In this document: in pieces, positions 26,401 to 38,000 of the stretch
How the letters are laid out: the number at the start of each line of letters is the position of its first letter
Numbering within the stretch: position 1 is the stretch's first letter
Origin: Brugia malayi
Taxonomy: Eukaryota > Nematoda > Chromadorea > Rhabditida > Onchocercidae
Length of the DNA: 64,000 nt
Assembly (NCBI RefSeq): GCF_000002995.4
Contig: NW_025062476.1
Coordinates: 3,777,001 to 3,841,000, forward strand
Direction: 5' to 3'
Translations under genes and position numbers: made by a program
Notes under the pieces: model-generated
What the model saw: the letters and a program-made list of their open reading frames with translations, nothing else
Told to the model about the DNA's origin: nothing
The model's database searches: none

Positions 26401-26826
26401 CTAAAATTAAAAATATATTTGATGAATGAATATTCAGAAAAAAAACAAATAAAAAAGCAAAAAAAAAAAAAAAAAAAGAAGGAAAGAAATGTAATTTGAA
26501 CTATATTTGAAAAAAAAAAGGAACGATGAATTACGTTTGAGTTATATTAGCTTTCATTAGTGTAATGAATGAGTCAAATTTTAAGCTTTTAAATTTTAAC
26601 TTTTTTTAATTTTGCATATCAAATCATTACTCACTAAGGAAGAGAATAATAAATGAAATTTTATTTGAAATTTTTTTTTTTTTTGAATGTCAAATGAATG
26701 AATCCTAGCTAAGTTATATAACAAAACGGAAAAAAAAAAATGTAATCAATCAGTTTGGGAAGGATTCGGAGTCGGAAATGATAGCATCATTGGCAATTTA
26801 GCATTTAATGAAAATGACAATAATAT

Positions 26827-26867
26827 ATGAGAGAGAAAGAGAAAGAGAGAGAGAGAGAGAGAGAGAT
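26827..26867. repeat. (GA)n tract
   Basis: GA dinucleotide run, one of the few long tracts in this region with purines on the plus strand. Confidence 0.9.
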
Positions 26868-27571
26868 TAAAAGAAATCAAAAAAGAAAATTTGAAGCAAA
26901 AATTTTTTTTTTTTAAAAACACTAATCAGCAATATTAATGAGGATTGATTTTTTTATAAACAAAAAGAATTTGAAAAGTTTATGATTAGAAAAAAAAAAA
27001 AAAAAAAAAAAAACAAATTAAAGAACAAAAATTGAATTAAAAAATTTGGTTTAATATGCAAATTGCGATATTAAATTTTAGATTTATAAGTTAATCAAGA
27101 CAGTGTTTTAAAAAAAAAACTATCAATTATTGATTTAAATGTTTAATTAATTTCGTATATCTAAGACTAATATTATAAATAAAACATAACTAAATGCTTA
27201 ATTTAAGTTCATAATAGTATGAATACAATATTTCTATGCTAAAAACAATTGTTTATAAACAAAACGAAACATTTGCTAATTAATTATAATTAATGAGCTA
27301 ATTAGCGGCAAACAATTAATTGATCGATTAGAATCATTTTGAAATGTTCAAATAATCAATGAACAAGCAGGTAGAATGAATGGAGAGAGAGAGAGAGGGT
27401 GAGAGGTCGTTAATAAAGTGAAATATAAGGGTAAACAGAAAAAATAAAGAAAGAAAGTTAGTTCATCTAATTTTACGATAAAATATATTAACGAAAAAAC
27501 AAGGAGAAAAAAAGTTCGATTACATAAAAGATTAATGAAAAAAAAGTTCGAGAATGAAGAAAAAGATTTAA

Positions 27572-27645
27572 GCTTAGCTTAATCTGAGTTAGCTTAGCTT
27601 AATCTGACTTAGCTTAGCTTAATCTGAGTTAGCTTAGCTTAATTT
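27572..27645. repeat. 20-bp tandem repeat, about 3.7 copies
   Basis: Units start at 27572, 27592, 27612 and 27632 (partial). Each holds the doubled word AGCTTAGCTTAATCTGA, so there is an inner 5-6 base periodicity. Copies differ by one base (GAGTT against GACTT). Confidence 0.9.
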
Positions 27646-30580
27646 AGCACACTTTGTAGTATTATAGATTGTGATGAATGAATAATTAAAATATTGATAA
27701 TAAGAAATAATCAACTTTAGTATTAGTATGTCTCTTCATCGCTTTCAATTTCTTTTTTTTTTTTTAATTCATCACTAAAACATTATATCATCTTGAATTC
27801 AAAATAAATTACTGCTAAACGAGAAGCATAGCACTAATGGACTGATTATTACTCTCTCTCTCTCTCTCTTTCCCTCTCTTTCATTATCTTTTTAGTTTAA
27901 AAATCAAAATGATAATCATTTAATCTAACATTTTGAATACTCTCATTTACCTTTTTTTTCAATTCAATTTTCTTTTTCCCTAAATTTAAAAACAAAATGA
28001 AAAAAGAAAATTAGCAAAATTTATGCTATCACATCTATTTTATACAATAAACTTGTATAAAACTAAATTTGTAAAGTTTCTCGCTTTTTTTTTTGTTTCT
28101 GAAATTTAAAATTAGATGAAAAAAGAAATAGCAAAATTTATACTTATGTTCTTAAAAAAAAAAAAACTCCAGCTTAATGCACTTTTGAAATTTTTATTTA
28201 TCCAAATAAATTCAATAAATAAATAAATAAAAGCAAAAAAAAAAAAAAAAAAAAAAACGAAATGGGAATTATAGCATTTATTTTAGTATGGAAATTGATA
28301 GTACCATGCATCATTCTAACTTTTTCATTTTCATTTCTTTTATGAAAAAACAAAAAAAAAAATCTGTCTGAATAAAATAAAAGAATAAATAAAAAAAGTA
28401 TTTATAATTTTTATTAAACATTGATCGATTAATAATTTAAATTGCTATTAACTAATATTAATTATTTAATATTTTGGCTTTATCATTTGTACTTAACTAA
28501 TATAAATATTTCATCAAATACTGCTAAACCTTTTCTCTGTCTCTTTCTCTCGCCCTCTCTCTCTCTCTTCTTTTTACTTCAATTAACGAATGATCGTTTT
28601 TTCGTGTTTAATTTGCTAAAAATTTTAATTACTATAATAAATTATATCAATTGTTTAATACTTTACTTTAACATTTATCATTCATCCTTAACATAAATAT
28701 TTCGTTGAATCCAAGCAACCTTCTCTCTCTCTCTCTCTTTCTCTCTCTCTTCCTCTCTCCTTTCTTCTTTCCTTCCATATTTTTTTATTGTTTTCACTCT
28801 TCTAAAATTGATGAAGCATTTTGCGCTTTTTTAACTTAGCTAATATTTGATGCAAAATTATAGGATTACATCTTCAATGCAAAATTTCCATTTTTCAATA
28901 TTAATTTCATTTCCTTTTTTTCCAATATATTATTTCATCTTTTCAGTTAAATTTGTCATTCTTACAAGAAATAAATTTCTAAAATGCAGGAAATTAACAA
29001 ATTTTCATTTCCATTTAAGAAAATTACAATGAGGCGCATTTGTCTTATCCAACAATAATTTATTTCCTACAAAATATTTGTCATTTTTCCGCCGATTATT
29101 TACTTACTTATTGTTCATTATCAATCTTTATAATTAGCATACTGTTAACTCACTTTAAAATTTTCCAATAAAATTGATAAATTAGAAATGTAAGATCAAA
29201 ATTTATCATTCGTTCACTTAATTCGGTCATTCATTAAGTCATTAAGTTAATTACTGTTTGATTAATTTTGCAAAAAATTTTATATGCTTAAAAAAGAAAA
29301 ATCATTATATTATGAAAATGTGAAAAAATGTTGAAAAAAGAATTTTGATAAAATTCAAAAATTAAGGGAGAATTTAAGTTAGCTTAGATGCTAACTAAAT
29401 TTTTCAATTGGAATCAGAATTAAATTTCTAAAATAAAAATACAGACAATTTATAAATTCAAAATGAATTTTAAATTTTATTTTAAAATAAAAGATTCAGT
29501 TGAAAAGAGGGTAAATTGATGAAAATGAAATTACATTTTCGATGATATAAGCTTTTCAACTAATCCTAAGTGCTACTTTAAAAAAAAAAAACGGAAAAAA
29601 AAAAAACTTAAAAAAAGAAATATTTTAGTGTATTGAAGAAAGTGAGAGAAAATATGATTAAAGCAATGATAGGAAAAGATAAAAATGAAGCAATTGTTAA
29701 AAATAATTGATAAGACAATCTTTTAACTGATAAAATTGCTTTCATATTCATTTTTTTCATTCAGTATTTATGCTTAATATGTTTTTATTATCATTTTTAT
29801 TTTTTGTATTTAATGAAATATTAATGAATAATCACATTCATTTCTAGACATATCTCAAAATTGGTTAAAGTCAGCGAATTAATTTCTCAATTTAAAATAA
29901 AAAAAAAAAAAAAACTCTTTAATTTCAAACAAAAATTATTTCCATATTACTCTAATTTAGTTAAAAAATTTGTTTTTTTAATTAAATTCAAGTCCCTCTT
30001 GCATTTAGTAAAATTGTAAAGAAAAATTCAATTTGATTTTTAATTTTTAAATTATTTTTTTTGTAATTTATTGATAGTAATAAAAAATGGTAAAATTTTT
30101 AATCGTTAGCGCATTAAAAAATGCTCATATGAAAGAGCTAATTATAATGAAATTGAAGTTTATTTATTATAAAATGTAAAATTTAAAATTAATGATAAAA
30201 GAATCATATAGAACAATAATAATAACAATAAAAGAGAGTGATAAGGAGAAATTAATTGATAGATAGCACTGATGACAGTTGTATCAGTGATAAGATTGAT
30301 AAAAGATGATTAGAAATGAAAAATGATGTGTTTGGAATCGTTCGTTCGTCTATTATTCAAGCAAATCAATCATTCTGCCAAAGTGATCAAACTAAATTGA
30401 AGATCACTGATTGGTAAATCTTTTTAGGTGGAAAATTTTCCCTTCTAATTACACTAATTACAATATTTTTCTTTTTTGAAGGAATATTTGTTAGAAAAAA
30501 AAAATTGTAGCAAAAATATTTATAAATAACTAAAAAAAAAATAATTTATTTTTTATTTCCTATTAAATAAAAAAATAACC

Positions 30581-30611
<31 letters not shown>

Positions 30612-31318
30612 CGAAAGTACAATCAGTTTAAAAAATAATTATTTTCTAAAGAAAATCAATAATACATATTTTTCTTCTTAAATTTTTGAAAGCTAAATTA
30701 AAAAAAAAAAAATGAGTTATATAAAATTAAAATGGAAGGAAAAAATCTCATTGCAAATATTTTTTTTTTTTGTTGCATTAATGACAAATGATTTGACATT
30801 TTTCATTTCGTTTTTTCTTTTCGTTTTTTTTTTTTTTTAAAAAAATTTAAAATGAACTAAATATTTCATTTCAATCATTCTATCATTTGTTAACTGATTT
30901 TATCAGTTAAAAAAAAAAAAAATCTTTATAAAATGATAAATGAATAACTTTAATTAATTGAAAAAAGATGCAATTTATTTTATCAAAAATGGTAATTTTA
31001 TGAATTATTATGCAAAACTATTCTTCAATTTAATATATATTTCAGTAATTTTGAAAGTAAAATTTGAATTTAAATGACAAATCTCGGCGATAACTACTTC
31101 AATTCTAATATTTCTAATAGACTAAGTGAAAATGGAAAGAAAAGTTTAGAGAGAAGGCTTAAGTATTGGAATTATGATGAAAGTATAAGTACTAAATGTA
31201 TGTAATAAAAACTTCGCAATCATTTCTCGTAAATATATAAAAAATTTTTTATATATTTGTTTTTTTCTATGCCAAATATTATAAACAAAGACTTTTGTGT
31301 CACAAAGAATTCCATGGC

Positions 31319-31615
31319 AACATTCATAAACAAAATAATTTCACGTCAACATTCATAAACAAAATAATTTCACGTCAACATTCATAAACAAAATAATTTC
31401 ACGTCAACATTCATAAACAAAATAATTTCACGTCAACATTCATAAACAAATAATTTTACTTCAAGATTTATAAACAAATAATTTCACGTCAAGCTTTATA
31501 AGCAAATTGCTTTGAATCAATCACTATAAACAAAGCATTTCACGTTAACTTACCATAACTTACGTCAAACTCCATAAACAAACAATTTCACGTCAATTTC
31601 ACGTTAAACATATCT
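31319..31615. repeat. 29-bp tandem repeat decaying from perfect to diverged copies
   Basis: Copies beginning at 31319, 31348, 31377 and 31406 are essentially identical. From 31435 on they lose identity and spacing but keep the words CATAAACAAA and TTTCACGTCAA up to about 31615. The purer end lies at low coordinates. The array sits directly before the inverted repeat at 31658. Confidence 0.9.
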
Positions 31616-31657
31616 TTAACATTGACCATCATCTGATACAAAAATTGAAACATTCAC

Positions 31658-31807
31658 TTAAAGGACAAAGGATAACAACAATAAATTTCTTTATCAGTGA
31701 TTCATATCCAACTGAAATTAGTCATATTTTGATTTGATATCTTTTCATTTAATTTAGATATGAATCACTGATAAAGGAATTTGTTCTTATCATCCTTTGT
31801 CCTTTAG
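31658..31807. repeat. Long imperfect inverted repeat (about 50-base arms, about 50-base loop)
   Basis: The left arm, about 31658-31708, begins TAAAGGACAAAGGAT and ends ATCAGTGATTCATATC. The right arm, about 31757-31807, begins GATATGAATCACTGAT and ends ATCCTTTGTCCTTTA, its reverse complement with a few mismatches in the middle. It has no coding capacity. It could be a small MITE-type element or a transcribed hairpin. Confidence 0.85.
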
Positions 31808-34190
31808 GACAATGTTCTAATCAATTATGAACTGAACGAATTATGCAGTACAAAAGTATTATTAACCTTTCTTCCTCTCTCCCTCTCTCTCCCTCTCTCT
31901 CTCTCTCATATTTCTTATCAATTTCTAAAGAGGAAAAAAGATTTTTTTTTTTGAAAGAGAGAGGCAAATGAACCGATGAATACTTAATGTCAATATTTCA
32001 ACATGCATTATTATATTTTATGGATGAAAATGTTTTCCATTAAAAAAAAAAGAGCAAAAAAAAATTCAAAAATTTTATTTATAACTAAAAATTTTCATCT
32101 CATTAATCAATCTTTAAAAGAAAATTTTTAAAAATATAGGAATAATTGTATGGAAATAAAATAAAGAAAACATAAATCTCATATTCAATGCAATATCTTC
32201 CTAAATTTTAAAATTCAAGTAATAAAATTAGCTTTTTTTATCTCTTTCATGAGAATTTTCTAATTTTATAAAGCATCTAATAAATTTTATATAAAAAAAT
32301 AACAATAAAATAATCAAATAATTTTAAAATATTATTTTTTACATCTATTATTTGTAAAATTTAAATTTTAAATAATAAATTCAAAAATAATTAGTTAATA
32401 AAAAATTTTTTATATTCAAACATTTATCATCCCTTCAGTAATTTTCAATATTTTCCTATTAATGTTTATGAATGATCTTTTTAATTTCCTTCATATTAAC
32501 TACATCGATAAGAAATTCTGAGAAAATTTAATCTGAAAATGGTTAAAAAAAAAAATAATAATTGAGGCAACTTGATGACATATATTGCCCCAACTATTTA
32601 TAATATTGACTTAACTAATAATTATTTTGTTTTTCTTTCTCTGAAAATTAAGATTGTTTATTTGTATACTATTACGTGTAGCTGCAAGAATTACAATATT
32701 ACGTGAAAATTGACTAATATAACGTGACGTAAAAGTCAAGTGAAATAATGTTGCGTGAAAAAATTTAATAAAATATTCAATCAATGAGTCTTTTCTCTTT
32801 TTTTTTTCATTTCTTTCTACCATAAATTAACTTTTTCAAGTAAACAAATTGATGTGAGAATGAATGAATGTAAATAGAAAAATTAAAAGAAAAGCGAAAT
32901 TTGACAGAAAAATAATAATATAAATAAGGAAAAATCAGAAATGAATTAAAAATAATAATAATTAATTAATCAATGATTGAAAACCAAATACAACAAAAGT
33001 TTTTTTTTATTTTTTGAATTAAATTTAGCACAAAAAAAAAGACAAATTAAGAATTTTTAACAAAATCGACAATTGGACAAAAAAAAAGGAAAAGAAAACA
33101 AAAAATTTTCATTTTTCTAAAATCAATGCTATATGCTTGCAATTTAATTTAGTGAGAAAAATTTGACGATTAGCTCAATTCAAGCTTTTCCATTTTCAAT
33201 TTCATCTTTTTATTTTCATTGCAATAATTCAAAATTCATATTTCATTCATTGCTTTATTCTTACAGTTCATTAATTATTAATTACTATTTATTTAATAAT
33301 TCATATTTTTACTGATGTTTATATCGATCATTTTTAATTATAATATATAACAAATGAATATGTTTCCTGATTTGCTACTAAAAAGAAAAAACGGATTTGA
33401 AAGTGAAATTTTGAAAATATTGAGGCTATATTGAAGCAAGAGAAAGCCTGGTACGAGCCTAGGCTATATTAAAAGAGAAGCAAAAAAATAAAAATTGGGA
33501 GACTTAGAAAAGGAAAAAAAAAAAGGGTGAATAAATAACTTCCAAATGACGACTAATATGATGAAAAATGAAAATGAAATTTTGTTGAGGAAAAGGGCGG
33601 AAATGTCTACGTCGTCTTTCAAAGCGAGAAGAATTCTAATTTCAGAATTATTCAAATTCATTCTTTTCATTTCAGATTGAAATCATTCATTTCAATTTAT
33701 TTTCCAATTTCAAATTAATTGTTTTTGACTGGTTCAACATTACAAAATTTCATTTAATTTTTATCCAAAACTTATCATCTTCAAATTTTAAATTGATTGT
33801 AATTTGAATTAAGCTAGATTAGAGATGTAATTAATTTCTGCATTCGATAGCTAAATAAACAAATTCAATCAAATAAAATAAGCCATCATGTGTAAATAAA
33901 TTTAGGTTAAAAAAAAAAAAAAAGGAAATCGATTTCTCTAAAAAGATTAAACATTTCAGCTTCTGAATAATTATGAATGATTAAAAAATGCTTCAATTTC
34001 TATACTTTCTTTTTCCTGTGAATCATTTGACGACATATGCGCACAAAGTAGAAACAATAAATTGAAAGTTAGCTTAATTGAAGTATTTTTTTTTAAAAAA
34101 AAAAAGAAAGAAGAAAACAAACAATGCGATAATTCCATTCTTGTTTTTGTCAAATAATTATTTTCAAATTTTGATAAATTCAACTTATAG

Positions 34191-34259
34191 AAATGATAAC
34201 AGTAAGGCAATGGCGGTGATGTCGTTCAGTTTTTTGAAAGATTGTGCGCAAAAGTGCAG
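34191..34259 (+). other. Isolated exon-like segment with a PAN/Apple-like Cys motif
   Basis: An acceptor (CAACTTATAG) and a donor (CAG followed by GTATAA) flank 69 bases that are open in the frame giving SKAMAVMSFSFLKDCAQKC. The DCAQKC end resembles the S-x-x-x-CaqkC motif of PAN/Apple domains. Base composition is richer than the surroundings. I found no partner exon up- or downstream that joins in phase, so it may be an orphan exon of a gene with large introns, a remnant, or chance. Confidence 0.3.
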
Positions 34260-34500
34260 GTATAAATCCTTTATTTTTTTTTTGTGATATAATTATGCAA
34301 CTAATATCATCAAAATAAGTATCAATGATATGATTGAAACAAATAATATTTGTAATTAATTAAATAATTGAAAATTATCAGTGACATGAAAAATTTCCAA
34401 AACATTGATTAAATTTCCATCAAATTAGTCGAATCATTCATCGATCTTTCATATTTACGTGATTTACCATTTGTAATATCATTTCTGCATTGCAAAAAAA

Positions 34501-34587
34501 CACGTAACGCAAACATTAAACGCAAAAAACACGTAACGCAAACATTAAACGCAAAAAACACGTAACGCAAACATTAAACGCAAAAAA
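34501..34587. repeat. 29-bp tandem repeat, 3 copies
   Basis: Three exact copies start at 34501, 34530 and 34559. Each begins CACGTAACGCAAACATTAAA. The unit length equals that of the array at 31319, but the sequence is different apart from a shared CACGT word. Confidence 0.92.
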
Positions 34588-35018
34588 AAAAACAGACGTG
34601 TATTAACATTCTGTTATAACCATTCGCTTAAGTATTAGTTTAAATTAAATAATCTTAAATTTTCAAAAGTTGTTTTAAATTCTACAATATTTTTTCCACT
34701 TTTTTGACATTTCACAAAATTATTTTCATCATAATTCCATCACTCAAATTTTATTTAGGAAAATGAAATGAGAATAAAATAATTGAGAAATATTTAAAAT
34801 ATTTGAATGCTATCACTAAATTAGCATTAAATTTTATCATTTTGAAAATATTTTCATGAATAGTTTCCATTTCAGGCATCACTTTACACTTTAATTTAAC
34901 TTTTTCAATTAAAATGCAAATTTTGATTTTAATCAATTTTTTGACTATTTGAAATATTCATTCCATTCATATTCAATTCTAATAATTTAAAATATAAAAG
35001 AGCGAATTTTCAAGCATT
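34588..35018. other. Upstream flank of the Cys-rich gene
   Basis: AT-rich with no recognisable exon. Candidate TATA-like words occur at 34993-35000 and 35019-35028. Confidence 0.45.
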
Positions 35019-35028
35019 TATATAAAAG
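35019..35028 (+). promoter_or_regulatory. TATA-box candidate
   Basis: TATATAAAAG lies 66 bases upstream of the ATG at 35094, a distance that suits transcription start in between. In DNA this AT-rich such words arise by chance, so support is modest. Confidence 0.35.
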
Positions 35029-35093
35029 TTTATTTAGTCAATCATTGTTTCATCAAAGCTAACGGTTGAACGGTTTGCTTAAAAATATTTCAA

Positions 35094-38000
35094 ATGTTGA
35101 AGCTATTATTTCGCTTGGCAATTTTTTTAATTCTTCATCGGAAATCAACTGTTAGCTTTTTCTCTCTCTCTCAATTTAACTGATTGATGTTTTATTCAAC
35201 AATTCTTTTTCTTTCTCTCTCTCTCTCTCTCTTTTGTTTTTTTATAAAAAAAATTAAATTTTTCTTACCAAATTTTTGTGTATTTTCACTAAAAGTTTAA
35301 TTTTCACTAAAGGTAAAAAAAAGAAAAAAGAATTGTTAAATAAATTTTTCAATCCAAAATTGTGAAAATGACACAGAAAATAAAATGTATGAATAGATTT
35401 GCTATTGTAATGACTAATAGATCAGATTTAAAGTAAAAAATCGTAGAAGAGAGTGAATTTTGAAAAAATTTTATTACTTCAGCAAAATGAACAGAAAATA
35501 TTGGAGCAATGAGAAAGTTTAACTTTTTTGATTGAATCTTTTTATCATTTCAAATTTAAATTAGAATTCATTATTAAATGTATTAGGTGTAAATTGCAAT
35601 TACATTCACTTTTTATGATGCAAAAGTTAGAATTAAAAATTAATCTTTGATTTCATATTTATAAATTTCTAAACCAAATTATTTTATTTTAAAAGTTTTG
35701 TTAAAGGTTAAATTCATTTACAATTTGCTTTTATTTTTATGTTTATAGCTATGGCTAAATTTCTTTTCTTTGTCTAATAATTAATTCATTTTTTGTTGAA
35801 ATTTTTACAAAACTGAATAAAATAAACAGTTTAATTAAATGATTAAATGATTCAGCTTTTTAATCAATGCTTTTACTTTTTTTTTGAAAGAAAAAAGAGT
35901 ATTTTAATAATTTTCAGCAACAAGGAGAGCAAAAAGAAGTAGCAAAAGTTAAATGTTATAGACCGGAAACATTGTCAATTTATACTAAGTAATGCATTTA
36001 TAAAATTATACATTTATTGATAATTAAATTCTTTAATTGATAATGATAAATTCATTTTGATAAATTTTTCAAAATTATTAACATTTAGGGAATTACCAGC
36101 AATGTGCATTTATGGTATAAAAATTACGGACGGATTTGATTTTTCCATATATTATAATGATCCGGAAAGAGATGCTAGTATGGCAGAGAAACTTGACAAT
36201 ATCGGAATGGATTTATGCCAATATGTACGACTAACAGGTGCTACTGCTAGTGATCCGTTTCAGGAGGTAGTCGTTCCGGTAAGCCTTTTTCATTTGCTTC
36301 TTTATAAACTTAAATTATTACAAGTCTTTAATTTTTTTTTTGTATAAAAATATTAAATATTGGTAAATACTGCTTTTTTTTTTTAAATTATCAAATTTCT
36401 TTAATTAATTAATTATCATGTAGTGATTTTTATTTTATTTTTGGTGAGATGAGTGATATGATTAGTTATAATCAATCAATGAAAATATTGCAATTAATTA
36501 CAGATTAATGATAAACATTTGATTGATATGTTTATAACTTGTTGTAATGAATGTGAACGTGATGAAGAAAATTGGCGCATTTATTTAAAGTCACAATTTC
36601 TTGCTCATCGGTATTCGATCATTGAAACGATCAGTAAATATCATAGTTATGAATTAACAGGACGTTTGAGAAAATTGAATTTTCCAGCAATTTGCATAAC
36701 AGAAGATTATCGAGAAGTAAATCATTTTGAAAACGAAAATTTTAATTTTATTTTTGAAGTAATAATTGTAAAATAAATAGAACAATAATTTTTTAAATAT
36801 ATTAGTCAAATGTTTATTTATTATAATTTTTTCTTTCTCTTTTTTGCATTTTAAATGTTTTGGTGTAAAGTTAAAGTTTAAAACTATTTATTTTTCCTAT
36901 AGATACCAGTAACCGGAAATAATAATGTATGCTACACATATGGTAAACAAAATTTTATCAATCCATTAGCTGGTGAAAAATATCCATCTGTGTTTAAAAA
37001 TTTGCTAAAAATGGGACAATATAATGCAACTATCGCTGTAAAATATTCATTAGGAGAATATTGTGACATGAATTATGCTCATTTAGCTAGTGTTAGTATA
37101 ATTTTTAATTTCATTTTTTTTTTTTTTTGAATTAAAATTTAAAATACTTTCTTTTGCATATCAGTGTTTTCCTTTTTTTTTGATCGGATCATTTGTTAAT
37201 ATTAGATAAATTTTATTTCGTTTATTGTGCTTGAGATAGCTGGAGAAAAAAAAAAAGGATGAAAAAAGGAAGTTTGTCTAATTATCATTCAAAACAAACA
37301 TATTTAATAAAGCAAAATTAAATTTAAAATTTTAATTTTTCTAAAGAAATTATTGCAAATGAAGAAATAATCAGTTCTTCTCATCATTTCATTGCATTCA
37401 ATAAATTGAAATCGAAATTTTTTAGGTTGTAGAATCATGTTCATTCGGTTTGTTCCAGCATAATTTCGAATATTTCTGTTGTTGTTATGGTATTATTTTG
37501 AGAGATTGTCAAAGTATGTTCAATTGCTTTTTTATTCTTTAATTTACATATTATTATTATTCTTTAATTGTTATTAATCTTTTTTTGTATCTACAATTCA
37601 TCATTCCTTTAATTATTTTTTCCTCTTTGATAATATTCAACAATCTTATCAATTACTTATTTATACATATAACAAATGCTTCATGAATTGAGTGAAAATT
37701 GGTCTCTTATTAATATTAGTTTTTTTCATTTATTATTAAAAATTCATTATTAATGAAGCAAAAGTAATATATTATGATATCATCATAGAATATCCAATTT
37801 TATTTCAAATATTTTTCAATAAAAAAGTTAAAAAAAAAATTAATTAGTGATTCTAAACTTTATTTCTTAATATTAGTTCTTTTTTTTTCATTTATTATTA
37901 AATTTATTGACATATTATTAATGTCAATTTAATCATTTACAGAAACAGCGGCGCTTTTATTCCGCAAAAATGAAGCAAAGCATAATCATTTATTTTGTTT

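Larger units (their letters stand above)
20768..34190. other. Long AT-rich region, no convincing gene
   Basis: About 13 kb with poly-A/T runs, CT/GA tracts and several tandem arrays listed separately. The first kilobase or so is expected to hold the promoter of patched. A frame at 25031-25324 begins in mixed composition but ends in Lys/Phe homopolymer translation and has no recognisable domain. I could not assemble any spliced gene here on either strand. Confidence 0.55.

Noticed and set aside
33603..33680. Short frame starting MSTSSFKARRILISELFK with a hydrophobic end
   Set aside because: It looks like a signal peptide, but no donor follows and the frame stops after 25 codons.
31319..34587. 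Possible CRISPR-like arrays of 29-bp units
   Set aside because: Units are directly tandem without spacers, and the genome is a eukaryote's; these are minisatellites.
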